Of a DNA stretch of 64,000 nt, positions 49,065 through 58,239 are shown piece after piece. Position numbers and translations under genes: made by a program. This DNA comes from Novosphingobium capsulatum NBRC 12533 (GTDB lineage: Bacteria; Pseudomonadota; Alphaproteobacteria; Sphingomonadales; Sphingomonadaceae): assembly GCF_001598375.1 (NCBI RefSeq), contig NZ_BCYV01000012.1:124001-188000 (forward strand), in the 5' to 3' direction. Each line of letters starts with the position of its first letter. The first letter of the stretch is position 1. Under the pieces are notes generated by a model. It was not told the DNA's origin and searched no databases. It saw only the letters and a list, made by a program, of their open reading frames with translations.

Positions 49065-49568
49065 TCAGAACAGCACATCAAGGGTGAAGCCAATCCAGCG
49101 GCCAAGGAAGATCACCAGCGTCCACAGCACCAGCGACAAAACGCCGGCGGCACGCGCGGCAAAGGGCGGCGCGGCGGTCTCGTCCCACTGCGCGATCGTG
49201 CGCTGGGTGGTGGCGTGGAAAATCGCCATGTTGATGCCGGCCGCCACGATCGCCAGCAGCTTGAGCCGGAACTCGGTATTGGCGGCATAGGCCACCGCGT
49301 TGGAGGCAAAGAGCAGGCTGCCGGTGATGATCGCGACGACGAACGCGCCCCATGTGAAAGGCAGCAGTTCAGTGATCAGGCGATTGGCGCTGCGCCGGTG
49401 CGCGGCATAGCCGACGAGCCGCAGGTCAACGATCAGGATCGTGCCGAAGACGAGCGTGATCGCCAGCACATGCAGCGATTCGAGCACCGGGAAGGCGTTG
49501 GCGTTCTCGCGAATGGCGTTAGAAAGCGGCAGGTCATAGATGCTTTGCAGCGTGGTTTGCAGGGTCAT
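49065..49568 (-). CDS. Four-helix membrane protein, DUF6644-like (copy b)
   Basis: The 167-residue protein has four hydrophobic segments. It begins with a short helix (TTLQSIYDLPLSNAIRENAN), then VLESLHVLAITLVFGTILIV, WGAFVVAIITGSLLFASNAV, EFRLKLLAIVAAGINMAIFH and VLSLVLWTLVIFLGRWIGFT. Conserved histidines in SLHVLAI and in IFHATTQ could bind heme or copper. It is paralogous to the next upstream gene and resembles DUF6644 proteins, which I associate with DUF6152. GGGGGAG precedes the ATG. Function is unknown. Confidence 0.78.
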   Translation of the reverse strand: MTLQTTLQSIYDLPLSNAIRENANAFPVLESLHVLAITLVFGTILIVDLRLVGYAAHRRSANRLITELLPFTWGAFVVAIITGSLLFASNAVAYAANTEFRLKLLAIVAAGINMAIFHATTQRTIAQWDETAAPPFAARAAGVLSLVLWTLVIFLGRWIGFTLDVLF

Positions 49569-49621
49569 GGGTTGGGCTCCCCCGGTTGTGCTGTTTGGTC
49601 GTAACGGTGACGGGGCGCCGT

Positions 49622-50086
49622 TCAGGTGTAGGCGATGAAGCGGCCACAGAAGATGACCGCGCTCCACACCACCAGCAGCAGCCATGCCACCGTCTTGGCC
49701 GCAGGCCGCGCATCGTCGCGCAGCAGCGGGCGGCGCAGCAGCAGCGTGGCAAGGAAGGCCAGCAGCACCAGCGCCATCTTGGCCCAGAACACCGTATTGC
49801 CCAGAGTACGCGCCGGCTCGGCCACGATCAGCAGCGTGCCACTGGCCAGCAGCACGACCAGCGCCGACCATATCCACGGCAAATAGCGCCGAACCACGCG
49901 CGCGGGGCTCTCGTCAGTAGCGAGCACGCCGGCGAGGCGCAGTTCCGAGACCAGGGCCGAGCCCACGACCACCGCGATCGCCAGGATATGCACGCTCTGC
50001 ACCGTGGGGATGATCCACGTCGTCTCGCGGAACGTGGTCGAGATCGGCGTGGCATAGAGCCAATCGCCGAAGGTTTGGATGGACAT
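49622..50086 (-). CDS. Four-helix membrane protein, DUF6644-like (copy a)
   Basis: This 154-residue paralog of the next gene has the matching segments TTFRETTWIIPTVQSVHILA, AVVVGSALVSELRLAGVLAT, WSALVVLLASGTLLIVAEPA, WAKMALVLLAFLATLLL and LLLVVWSAVIFCGRFIAY. The SVHILAI histidine is shared with copy b; the second histidine is not. Two tandem copies suggest a heterodimer in the inner membrane. GGGAGACCTTGCGCC precedes the ATG. The 124-bp gap to TonB receptor 4 contains GTTGC-type sequence (50172-50180) but no gene. Confidence 0.78.
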   Translation of the reverse strand: MSIQTFGDWLYATPISTTFRETTWIIPTVQSVHILAIAVVVGSALVSELRLAGVLATDESPARVVRRYLPWIWSALVVLLASGTLLIVAEPARTLGNTVFWAKMALVLLAFLATLLLRRPLLRDDARPAAKTVAWLLLVVWSAVIFCGRFIAYT

Positions 50087-50210
50087 GGCGCAAGGTCTCC
50101 CCTCGATGCGTGGATGTTCAGGTCTGTTTATTCCCCCGCCCTAGCCGTCAGGCTGGGCGCCGGGACGTTCGAAACCGTTGCAATACCGGAACAGAGCGCG
50201 TGCAACGCCG

Positions 50211-52277
50211 TCACAGCGTGGCCGAAAGCGTCACGCGCAGCGAACGCGGTTCCAGCGGATGGGCGTTGATTCCGGCCACGCCGGCGGCAGGCTCGCCGGG
50301 CAGCCGGCTGACGTAGTAGTAGTCTGCCGCATCGTCGCGGCTGCCGAGCAGGTTATAGATATCGGCACGCAGGTTGACGCGCGGCGTCAGTTGATAGCCC
50401 GCCGAAAGGTTGATCTCGCCATAGCCAGGCGAGCGTTGGCTGTTGTCCTCGGTCAGCGGATGCGGGCCGAGCCGCCGCCAGGTGAGCGCGCCCGACCAAG
50501 GCCCGAGATTGTCGACCAGCATGCCAGCGGCACCGATGAATCCGGGCGCATCCTCGATAAAGCGGGTGGCCGGGGCACCATCGCGATAGCGCGCATGGCT
50601 GAATGCGAGGTTGGAATTGAGTTCGAGCCAGGGCAGCGGGCGGTACTGGGCGCTCAATTCCAGGCCGCGACGCCGGCTGGGCCGCCCCGCCTCGGTTTGC
50701 CCGGCATCGGCCGAATAGGTCAGTTCGGAGGCGAAATCGATCTGGAACACGGTGGCCGCAAGCGTCAGCTGGCGCATGAGATTGCTGCGCAGCCCCGCCT
50801 CCATGCTGGTGGCGCCGACCAGCAGCGGTGGGCGCACCAAGGTGGTACTGCCATCGTCCGCGGTGACGAGGCCGGCGCGGCCATCGTTGGAATGAAAGCC
50901 GCGCCCCGCCGAGACGTAGAACTCGGTCCGCGCCCAAGGGCCGAGGATTATGCTGCCCTTGGGCTGCCACAGCGCGGCATGCTCATGCCCGCGCTCAGGA
51001 CGCACCAGGTCGTGGTCGGCCACGTGGAAGCTATCGACGCGCAGGCCAAGCACGGTGCGCAGCCAAGAAAGCCATTGCGCCTTGTGTTCTGCATAAGCGC
51101 CAAGGCTTGCCTCCTCGACTTGGTCGTCGCGATCGGTGCTCAGCACCGCGCGGCGGCGGGTGTGCGCCAGATCGACGCGGATCGCATCAAAGCGTCCATC
51201 AATCCCGAGGGTCAGGGTCTGGTCGATCCCGACGGTGGCAAAGCGGTGCGCCAGTGCCAGGCTGCCGCCCGCGATCCAGCGACGATCGTTCTGCGCGTGC
51301 TGGTCTCCGTTGACCGGGTCATCGAGGTAATGGGTGAAGTTGCTCCACAGCGTCAGATGCTGGCGCACGCCATAGATCTCGGCGGTGAGCTGGTCGGCGC
51401 TGGACAAGGGCCGGGCATAGCGCAGCGACAGCGACATGCGCTGCGATATCCCCCCATCGCTGGGATCGAGCGAACCAAAGCGCCCAATCAAGCCCTGCTC
51501 CACCGCGCGCAGGGGCTGGTCGGTGGTGGCGTTCCAGCGCCCCGAATAGGCCATTGCCGTGGCTGACCACCCTTCCTCGACCGTGCCATGCGAGAGGCGC
51601 ACCACCCCGTTGAAGCGGCGCAGGTTATCGGGGTTGTCCCATGGGCCATCGAGGTGGAAGTATTCCCCCGCCCCAAGCAATGTGGTGCCCCCGCGCAGGG
51701 CCACCGATCCGCCCGCGAACACGCGGCGATCGCCGACCGTGCCGGCGGAAAGCGAGAGTGTGGGCGGCAAGCTGTCCACCAGGCTCAGCCGCGCTGATCC
51801 CACGGCGGCAAAGTCCCCGGCAGCGGCGAAATAGGGTCCCTTGGTAAAGGCGATCCCGCCAAACAGCTCGGGCATGAGGAAGTTGAGATCGGTATAACCC
51901 TGGCCGTGCGCGTGGGTGCGCTGGTTGACCGGCATGCCATCGACGAAGGTGGCAAAGTCAGTGCCATGGTCGAGGTTGAACCCGCGCAGGAGGTACTGGT
52001 TGGCCTTGCCCTCGCCGCTGTGCGAGGTCACCGACAAGCCGGGGATCGCCTCCAGGTACTGCCCGACGCGATAGGCCGGCCGGCGTTGGATTTCCTGGCG
52101 GGTGATCGCGCCCTCACTCGATGTGGTGGCGGTGCCAAGCACGTCCTGCGTCGAAGCGGTGACCACGATTTGCGGCGGCGCATCGGGCGAAGCGGCGGCA
52201 GGTTCGGCGGCGCGGACCGTGCCAGTGGCAAGCGCCAGTGCGCTGATGGCGGCAAGCATGATCGATGTGCGGCGCAT
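50211..52277 (-). CDS. TonB-dependent outer-membrane receptor 4, divergent type
   Basis: This 688-residue receptor has a signal peptide (MRRTSIMLAAISALALATGT) and a plug beginning PPQIVVTASTQDVLGTATTS. Its plug motifs, RVGQYLEAIPGLSVTSHSGE and YLLRGFNLDHGTDFATFVDG, differ from receptors 1-3, and it is about 120 residues shorter. It ends VTLSATL. It belongs to a separate receptor clade that usually sits with genes other than aromatic oxygenases. GGGAGGAAG precedes the ATG. It is followed by two 4-TM proteins and DUF6152, which may form its periplasmic and inner-membrane partners. Confidence 0.93.
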   Translation of the reverse strand: MRRTSIMLAAISALALATGTVRAAEPAAASPDAPPQIVVTASTQDVLGTATTSSEGAITRQEIQRRPAYRVGQYLEAIPGLSVTSHSGEGKANQYLLRGFNLDHGTDFATFVDGMPVNQRTHAHGQGYTDLNFLMPELFGGIAFTKGPYFAAAGDFAAVGSARLSLVDSLPPTLSLSAGTVGDRRVFAGGSVALRGGTTLLGAGEYFHLDGPWDNPDNLRRFNGVVRLSHGTVEEGWSATAMAYSGRWNATTDQPLRAVEQGLIGRFGSLDPSDGGISQRMSLSLRYARPLSSADQLTAEIYGVRQHLTLWSNFTHYLDDPVNGDQHAQNDRRWIAGGSLALAHRFATVGIDQTLTLGIDGRFDAIRVDLAHTRRRAVLSTDRDDQVEEASLGAYAEHKAQWLSWLRTVLGLRVDSFHVADHDLVRPERGHEHAALWQPKGSIILGPWARTEFYVSAGRGFHSNDGRAGLVTADDGSTTLVRPPLLVGATSMEAGLRSNLMRQLTLAATVFQIDFASELTYSADAGQTEAGRPSRRRGLELSAQYRPLPWLELNSNLAFSHARYRDGAPATRFIEDAPGFIGAAGMLVDNLGPWSGALTWRRLGPHPLTEDNSQRSPGYGEINLSAGYQLTPRVNLRADIYNLLGSRDDAADYYYVSRLPGEPAAGVAGINAHPLEPRSLRVTLSATL

Positions 52278-52343
52278 GGCGCTTCCTCCCTCGTCTGTTC
52301 TTCGACAAAGGAGGAAGCGCAGCGGCCCGGCCCGCACAAGTTA

Positions 52344-52388
52344 CGCGACGGTTGGCGCAGCGCCCCGCAACGGCTGCGCGCAACGGTT
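52344..52388. repeat. Three copies of CGC(A/G)ACGG(T/C)T before TonB receptor 4
   Basis: The 147-bp gap 52278-52424 holds CGCGACGGTT (52344-52353), CGCAACGGCT (52366-52375) and CGCAACGGTT (52379-52388), plus two GTTACCC copies at 52386 and 52401. The inverse GCAACGGTT occurs once more at 50172-50180. They may be binding sites for an internal promoter of the receptor gene. Confidence 0.35.
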
Positions 52389-52424
52389 ACCCAAGGTGCC
52401 GTTACCCGGGGTCAAAAGCCGACC

Positions 52425-52862
52425 CTATTGCGCGGCAGCGGTGGTGGCCTCGGCGTCATATTCGGCGATGGCTTCGCGCGCGATACGGGTGGCATCGATG
52501 CCAGCGGGCACGCCGCAATAGACCGCCACCTGGAGCAGGGCCTCGCGGATCTCCTCGCGCGTCAGGCCGTTGCGCAGTGCCGCCTTGACGTGGAGCCGCA
52601 GCTCGTGCGGGCGATTGAGTGCGCTGATCATGCCGAGGTTGAGCAGGCTGCGCTCGCGGCGGGTAAGCCCTGGGCGCGACCAGGTCTCCCCCCAGCACCA
52701 GCGCGTCGATAATGCCTGCATCGGGCGTGAGAAATCGTCCGCGCCAGCCATGGCCTGCTCGACATAGGCCGCACCGAGCACTTCCTTGCGCAGCGCCAGA
52801 CCGCGCACGAAGGCCGGATCGTCGGTGCCGTCGGCCAGAGGGTCGGGGGAGTCCGGCTCCAT
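52425..52862 (-). CDS. Carboxymuconolactone decarboxylase family protein, PcaC-like
   Basis: The 145-residue protein matches PcaC-type carboxymuconolactone decarboxylases throughout: LRKEVLGAAYVEQAMAGADD, RWCWGETWSRPGLTRRERSL, and HVKAALRNGLTREEIREALL followed by VAVYCGVPAG. In the protocatechuate pathway PcaC decarboxylates 4-carboxymuconolactone, but no other pca gene is here, so a related decarboxylation or a protective role is possible. It starts one base after the stop of the upstream dehydrogenase gene. Confidence 0.88.
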   Translation of the reverse strand: MEPDSPDPLADGTDDPAFVRGLALRKEVLGAAYVEQAMAGADDFSRPMQALSTRWCWGETWSRPGLTRRERSLLNLGMISALNRPHELRLHVKAALRNGLTREEIREALLQVAVYCGVPAGIDATRIAREAIAEYDAEATTAAAQ

Positions 52863-52863
52863 G

Positions 52864-54291
52864 TTACAGCCCGCCGACGAGGCAGTACTTGATGGACATG
52901 TAATCAGCGAGGCCGTGGCTCGATCCTTCGCGGCCGAAGCCTGATTCCTTCACCCCGCCGAACGGTGCCACCTCGCTCGAGATCAATCCGTCGTTCACCC
53001 CGACCATGCCGTATTCGAGGCCCTCCATCATGCGCCACTGGCGTGCAACATCGGCGGTATAGACATAGGCGGCAAGGCCGAACGGCGTATCGTTGGCGAT
53101 GCGCAGCGCGTCAGCCTCGTCGGTGAAGCGGATGACCGGCGCTACCGGGCCGAATATTTCCTCGTGCGCGATGGCCATGGCCGGGGTCACCCCCGCCAGC
53201 ACCACTGGACGATGAAAGGCACCGCGCGCGGGGCCATCGTGCCCGTGGCTGACTTCGCGCGCGCCCTCGCCCACTGCGGCCTCGACCAGCCCGGCTACGC
53301 GGGTGACTGCCTTGCCATCGATCAGGGAACCCATCGCGCCCGGCACCGCCTGCCCATCGGCCACGCGCAAGGCATCGACCCGCGCGGTGAGCGCAGCGAC
53401 AAAGGCATCGTGCACGCCATCCTGCACCAGGAAGCGGTTGGCACAGACGCAGGTCTGCCCGGCGTTGCGGAAGCGCGAGGCCATGGCACCGTCAACGGCA
53501 CGCGCGATGTCGGCATCGTCGAACACCACGAAGGGCGCATTGCCGCCCAACTCGAGGCTGAGCCGCTTCACCTGGGCAGCAGCCTTGGCCATGATGACCT
53601 TGCCCACCTCGGTCGAGCCGGTGAAGCTGATCTTGCGCACCAGCGGATGGCTGCAGAACAGGTCCCCCGCCTCTGACGAACGCACGGCCGGGGCCACGCG
53701 AAACAGATCGCGCGGCACCCCGGCGCGGTGGGCCAGCGCCTCCAGCGCGAGCGCGGACAGCGGTGTAGCCTCAGCCGGCTTGACCACGATCGAGCAGCCT
53801 GCTGCCAGTGCCGGCGCGACCTTGCGGGTTATCATCGCCAGCGGGAAGTTCCACGGGGTGATCGCCGCGCACGTCCCCACCGGCTGGCGCAGCGTCAGCA
53901 CGCGTTTGCCCGGCGCAAAACTGGGGATCACCTCGCCATAGGCGCGACGCGCCTCTTCGGAGAACCATTCGATGTAACCCGCACCATAGCGCACCTCGCC
54001 ACGCGACTCCTCGAGCGGCTTGCCGCTTTCAAGCGTCATCAACAGCGCCAGCGCCTCGGCGTTTTCCACCATCGCGTTGAACCAGGCGCGCAGCACGTCG
54101 CTGCGTTCCTTGGCGGTGCGCGCAGCCCAGGCATGGCGCGCGGCGTCAGCGGACTCGACGATCGCGGTGAGTGCAGCCACGTCATAGCGGCGCACCGTGG
54201 CGACGATGCTGCCATCGGCCGGATTGGTCACGGCCAGGCCCGCCGCATCGAAGGCGTCGGGATGCAGCAGGTGGTGGACAGGGTTGGTCAT
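52864..54291 (-). CDS. Succinate-semialdehyde dehydrogenase-like aldehyde dehydrogenase
   Basis: This 475-residue enzyme has the GabD-type features: ITPWNFPLAMITRKVAPALA, LSLELGGNAPFVVFDDADI, the catalytic cysteine in AGQTCVCANRFLVQDGVH, and a C-terminal FGGVKESGFGREGSSHGL. GabD enzymes oxidise succinic semialdehyde with NAD(P)+ to succinate, which would feed the TCA cycle. In a catabolic operon other semialdehydes are possible. The ribosome site is weak. It lies between cytochrome b561 and the PcaC-like gene. Confidence 0.92.
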   Translation of the reverse strand: MTNPVHHLLHPDAFDAAGLAVTNPADGSIVATVRRYDVAALTAIVESADAARHAWAARTAKERSDVLRAWFNAMVENAEALALLMTLESGKPLEESRGEVRYGAGYIEWFSEEARRAYGEVIPSFAPGKRVLTLRQPVGTCAAITPWNFPLAMITRKVAPALAAGCSIVVKPAEATPLSALALEALAHRAGVPRDLFRVAPAVRSSEAGDLFCSHPLVRKISFTGSTEVGKVIMAKAAAQVKRLSLELGGNAPFVVFDDADIARAVDGAMASRFRNAGQTCVCANRFLVQDGVHDAFVAALTARVDALRVADGQAVPGAMGSLIDGKAVTRVAGLVEAAVGEGAREVSHGHDGPARGAFHRPVVLAGVTPAMAIAHEEIFGPVAPVIRFTDEADALRIANDTPFGLAAYVYTADVARQWRMMEGLEYGMVGVNDGLISSEVAPFGGVKESGFGREGSSHGLADYMSIKYCLVGGL

Positions 54292-54317
54292 GGCAGGATC
54301 TTTCGTTGAAGGGGCGA

Positions 54318-54887
54318 TCACACCATCCGTGCGAGCACGTCGGTATCGCCGCCGCGATCGTGCAGCCGGTGCTTGAGGGCGCCAGCCACGTGAAGCACCA
54401 CGAGCACGGCGAGCGTATAGGCACTCCACCCGTGCAGCGTGTCGAACAGCGCGAAGGCCTTGTCGTTCTTGGGCAACAGTTCAGGTACCTGACCCAACCC
54501 GAAGAAGGGCACGCCGTCGCTCTGGGTAAAGCTGGCCGACATCGCATAGCCCAGCAGCGGGGTGAGCAACGTCAGCACCATGATCGCACGGTGGACCAGA
54601 TGCGAAAGCACCCGCTCCCAGGGTCTGAGCCCCACCGGCGGGTGCGGCAGGTGGCGGCGGTGCTGGTAGCGCAGGCCCAGGTGGACCAGCGCGAGCAGCC
54701 AGACCAGGGCGCCGAACTGCTTGTGATTGGGATAGAACACCGCGAACTTGGCCGTCGCCTCGTCAGGCAGGCCGGTCATGAACCAGCCCGACCAGATCAT
54801 GCCGATGATCAATACGGCGCGCAGCCAGTGCAGCAGGCGCATCGACAGCGGATAGCGGGTACGCGCCCCGCCGGTTTCATCGCGCAT
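54318..54887 (-). CDS. Cytochrome b561-family membrane protein
   Basis: The 189-residue inner-membrane protein has four hydrophobic helices with heme-ligand type histidines: SMRLLHWLRAVLIIGMIWSG, VWLLALVHLGLRYQHRRH, LSHLVHRAIMVLTLLTPLLG and LHGWSAYTLAVLVVLHVAGA. This is the bacterial cytochrome b561 pattern, moving electrons from a periplasmic or quinol donor. AAGGAG 6 bases before the ATG at 54887 decides the start over an upstream GTG. It may serve a redox enzyme of this operon. Confidence 0.9.
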   Translation of the reverse strand: MRDETGGARTRYPLSMRLLHWLRAVLIIGMIWSGWFMTGLPDEATAKFAVFYPNHKQFGALVWLLALVHLGLRYQHRRHLPHPPVGLRPWERVLSHLVHRAIMVLTLLTPLLGYAMSASFTQSDGVPFFGLGQVPELLPKNDKAFALFDTLHGWSAYTLAVLVVLHVAGALKHRLHDRGGDTDVLARMV

Positions 54888-54913
54888 CGCCCTCTCCTTG
54901 CCCGCACGCGCGC

Positions 54914-55702
54914 TCACAGGAAGATGCCGCGCGAATAGCCGCCATCGATGGTCAGCGACTGGCCGGTAATGGTCGGCCGCGCGGCAACCGCCAGCATCGC
55001 CACCAGCCCGCCGACATCGTCGGGCGTCAGGATCGTGCGCGTGGGTATCTCGGCAACGAAGCGCGCCTCGATCGCGGCGGGCGTGGTGTTTTCGGTGTGG
55101 GCCATTTCGGCAAACAGCTCGGCCAGGTGCGGGGTGCGGACAATGCCGGGGTGCACCGCATTGACGGTGATACCGGCTGGGCCAAGCTCGTCGGACAAGA
55201 CCTTGGTCAGGTGCGAGACCGCCGCGTTGCGCAGGCCGCTCAAGGTGTCGCTCGACCGGCCGGTCAGCCCGCCGATATTGACGATATGGCCCCGCCCCTG
55301 CCGCTTCATGGCTGGCACGACAGCCTGGGCATAGCGGAGATAGCCACCCACCTTGACGTCAAGATCGGCAATCAGTGCGGCCACATCGACGGTCTCGATC
55401 GCCCCACCGATCGGGGTGGAACTGGCAGCGGCATTAACCAGCACATCGATCCGACCATGCCGCGCAAGGACGGCGGCGACGAGGCCTTCGATGGAGGCCG
55501 GATCGCGCGCGTCCGACCCCAGTGCGAGGCAATCGTCACCGATCGCTTCGGCCGCAGCCGCAAGCCGCCCCACATCGCGCGCCGTAATGACCACGGCAAA
55601 CCCGGCGCCCTGCAGGCCGCGCACGATTCCCGGTGCCATTCCGCCGCTGCCGCCGGTGACAATCGCCACGGGCGGCCCGGAACCCACTGCCGCAGCGCTC
55701 AT
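54914..55702 (-). CDS. Atypical short-chain dehydrogenase/reductase A
   Basis: The 262-residue SDR keeps a Rossmann start (VAIVTGGSGGMAPGIVRGL) and NAG-like LVNAAASS but not the usual catalytic residues. The Ser position is glycine (VNIGGLTG), the Tyr position is Ser155 and the Lys position Asn159 (LSGLRNAAVSHLTK). The SDR at 63012 has the same substitutions, so these form a subfamily. It may use another mechanism or no hydride transfer at all. The ATG overlaps the ThDP enzyme stop by 4 bp. Confidence 0.88.
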   Translation of the reverse strand: MSAAAVGSGPPVAIVTGGSGGMAPGIVRGLQGAGFAVVITARDVGRLAAAAEAIGDDCLALGSDARDPASIEGLVAAVLARHGRIDVLVNAAASSTPIGGAIETVDVAALIADLDVKVGGYLRYAQAVVPAMKRQGRGHIVNIGGLTGRSSDTLSGLRNAAVSHLTKVLSDELGPAGITVNAVHPGIVRTPHLAELFAEMAHTENTTPAAIEARFVAEIPTRTILTPDDVGGLVAMLAVAARPTITGQSLTIDGGYSRGIFL

Positions 55703-57318
55703 GGCAGCTCAGCCTGGATCAGCATCGGCCCGTCGAGCGCGAGCCCCTGCGCCAGTGCCTCGGCCAGTTCGCCGCAGGTCGTGACGCGCACCGCCTCCAC
55801 GCCATAGCCACGCGCCAGCGAAACCCAATCCACCTTCGGCTTGTCCAGCAGCGTCAGCGCCTCGATCATGGCATCGCCCAGCGGCGCGTTGGCGCGCACC
55901 AGTTCGGTCTGGAGAATGGCGTAGCGGTGGTTGGCCGCGAGGATCACCGTCACCGGCAGCTTCTCGCGCGCCATCGTCCACAGGGCCTGGAGCGTATATT
56001 GCGCGCTGCCGTCCGACTGGAGCGAAACCACGCGCGCTTCTGGCGCAGCGAGCGCCGCCCCCACTGCACAGGGCATCCCCTGGCCGATCGCGCCGCCCGT
56101 GTTGGTCATCACACGATGCCGGCGCGCGCGATGCGCGTTGCGCAGCCAGGGCCCACCCAAGGTCGAGCCCTCGAGCGAGATGATCGCATGTTCGGGCAGT
56201 TGCACCAGCAGTTCCTCGACCACGCCCGCCGGCGTCAGCGCAGCAGTGGGATCATTGGCACTGGCAGTGGCCGGCGTGAACGGCTGGGCGCCAGCCGGAC
56301 CCGTTACGCCCAGCGCCGAACCCAGGCGCACCAGCGCGTCGATCGCATCGTGCTCCGGCCCGGCCAGGCGCACCAGACTGGCCTCTGCAACCAGCTGGCT
56401 GGGCCAGCCTTCATAGCCGAAATAGCTGATCGGCATGCGCGCGCCGGCCAGCACGACGCGGGCGGTGCCCATTTGCGCGATCACGTCGTCGGGGAAATAG
56501 GCCTGCCGCTCGACCGCAGGCAGATCACCGCCCAGGGTCACGATGCCCGGATAGGGTTCCATCAGCAGGCGGCCGCCAAGCCGCGCGGCGAGTGCGGCAC
56601 CGGCGCGCACGCCCGCCTCGGTCAGGGCATTGCCGCCCAGCAGCACGATGGCGCCCTGATCGCTCTCCAGTGCGGCAGCGGCGGCGGCAAGCGCCGCGTC
56701 ATCTACCCGCGCGCCCTGCCATGGGGCAACCGTGGCGCTGCCAGACAGCGCATCCTGGTATTCCTCGCGCGCGTCGATCACGTCGGTCGGCACGATCAGC
56801 GTCGCCGCACCGCCCTCGGCCACCCGCGTCGCGGCAAAGGCAGTGGCGACATCGTGCGCGATGGCACCAGGCTCGGCCATGCGGATCACCTGGCGCGAGA
56901 CCGGCGATGCCAGCGATGTGATGTCCGAGGTCAGCGGCGCGTCATAAGGCAGGTGCCAGGTGGCATGATCGCCGATGATGTTGACGATGCGCGAACCGGC
57001 GCGCCGGGCGTTGTGCAGGTTGGCGATACCGTTGGCAAATCCGGGGCCAAGATGCAGCAGCGTCAGCGGCACCTGCCCCGATACGCGCGCATAGCCGTCT
57101 GCCGCGCCGGTGCACACGCCCTCGAACAGGCTGAGTACCGGGCGGATGCCACCATGGCGGGCCAGCGCGGTGACCATGGTCATCTCGGTGGTGCCGGGAT
57201 TGGCAAAGCAGATACGCGCGCCGCCAGCGTGGAGCGCGTCGAACAGCGTATCTGCCCCCGTGCGGATCACCGCATCGTCGGATGGTGCAGGTGCGGCAGG
57301 CATGTCATTGGCCATCAT
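55699..57318 (-). CDS. ThDP-dependent acetolactate synthase/benzoylformate decarboxylase-like enzyme
   Basis: The 539-residue enzyme has an N-terminal pyrimidine domain with catalytic Glu66 (LSLFEGVCTGAADGYARV), a central domain and a C-terminal ThDP-binding motif SDGSAQYTLQALWTMAREKL to AANHRY. Such enzymes decarboxylate or ligate 2-oxo acids; acetolactate synthase large-subunit-like proteins in catabolic operons are often decarboxylases of aromatic 2-oxo acids. The start overlaps the upstream hydrolase by 14 bp. No small regulatory subunit is nearby, which argues against branched-chain synthesis. Confidence 0.88.
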   Translation of the reverse strand: MMANDMPAAPAPSDDAVIRTGADTLFDALHAGGARICFANPGTTEMTMVTALARHGGIRPVLSLFEGVCTGAADGYARVSGQVPLTLLHLGPGFANGIANLHNARRAGSRIVNIIGDHATWHLPYDAPLTSDITSLASPVSRQVIRMAEPGAIAHDVATAFAATRVAEGGAATLIVPTDVIDAREEYQDALSGSATVAPWQGARVDDAALAAAAAALESDQGAIVLLGGNALTEAGVRAGAALAARLGGRLLMEPYPGIVTLGGDLPAVERQAYFPDDVIAQMGTARVVLAGARMPISYFGYEGWPSQLVAEASLVRLAGPEHDAIDALVRLGSALGVTGPAGAQPFTPATASANDPTAALTPAGVVEELLVQLPEHAIISLEGSTLGGPWLRNAHRARRHRVMTNTGGAIGQGMPCAVGAALAAPEARVVSLQSDGSAQYTLQALWTMAREKLPVTVILAANHRYAILQTELVRANAPLGDAMIEALTLLDKPKVDWVSLARGYGVEAVRVTTCGELAEALAQGLALDGPMLIQAELP

Positions 57319-58237
57319 CGTGGTCCTCGTGCGCGCGCACCGTAACGCCGGCGAGGAAACCCTCGACCAAGCGACGGAACGCCTCGGGGGCATCGTCGTG
57401 GACGTAGTGCGAGGCACCGTCCACGCTGGCATGGGCCAGATGCGAGTTTTGCGCTTCGAGCCGGCGCACCGCCTCAAGGCTGCAAAAGTCTGAACGTCCG
57501 CCGCGGATCACCAGCGTGGGCACGCGGATCGCGGCGATCACCGGCCAAAGGTCGATCACGCGGGCGGGATCGGGCGCGATGCGCGTGGCGGCGATGCCTT
57601 CGGCATCATAACGCCAGCGCACCCCGCCTGCCGGGTCGGCAGTCATGCTTTCCCACAACCGTTCCTCGATCGCCGCCTCGCCCACGTTGGGCCGCAACCG
57701 GCGCCAATAGGCGCGCGCCTCGGCCCAGTCGGCAAAGCGCACGGGCAGTGCCTTCATTTCCGCGACGATGCGCTCGAACCCGGCACCACCGACAGACGAG
57801 CCGGCGGTAATGTCTTCGACCACCAGCGCGTGAAGGCGTGCCGGGTGCCGCGCGGCATAGGCATAGGCGGTGGTGCCGCCCATCGAATGCCCGACCAGCA
57901 CGAAACGATCGAGACCGGCTTCGGCCACGACCGCCTCGAGATCGGCGAGGTAGGCATCGGTGTAATAGTTGCGGCCCTCGTCCCAGTCGCTTTCACCACG
58001 CCCGCGCGCGTCGAAAGCGATCAGGCGATAGCGGTCAGCCAGCGCCGCGGCGAGCGGGCGCCAGGTCCCCGAATAGCCGCGCAGACCGTGCAGCAGCACG
58101 ATCGCGGGGGCCTGCGCATCGCCCCATTCGCGCACGCACAGCGACACGCCACCGCGCGCGACGCGCCGGATGCGCTCGCCAGGCAGCAGCGCCACCGGCG
58201 CGGGCGGCGCATCGTCCAGGATGAGATCCGCCGTCAT
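57305..58237 (-). CDS. Alpha/beta hydrolase
   Basis: This 310-residue cytoplasmic enzyme has the oxyanion and nucleophile motifs VLLHGLRGYSGTWRPL and LVGHSMGGTTAYAYA (Ser in GHSMGG), an acid-residue region TLVIRGGRSDFCS and the catalytic histidine in DGASHYVHDDAPEAF. It therefore has an intact Ser-Asp-His triad, unlike the hydrolase-fold protein at 8759. It could be a C-C bond (meta-cleavage product) hydrolase or an esterase or lactonase. It starts 2 bases after the AA_synth stop. Confidence 0.9.
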   Translation of the reverse strand: MTADLILDDAPPAPVALLPGERIRRVARGGVSLCVREWGDAQAPAIVLLHGLRGYSGTWRPLAAALADRYRLIAFDARGRGESDWDEGRNYYTDAYLADLEAVVAEAGLDRFVLVGHSMGGTTAYAYAARHPARLHALVVEDITAGSSVGGAGFERIVAEMKALPVRFADWAEARAYWRRLRPNVGEAAIEERLWESMTADPAGGVRWRYDAEGIAATRIAPDPARVIDLWPVIAAIRVPTLVIRGGRSDFCSLEAVRRLEAQNSHLAHASVDGASHYVHDDAPEAFRRLVEGFLAGVTVRAHEDHDDGQ

Positions 58238-58239
58238 GG

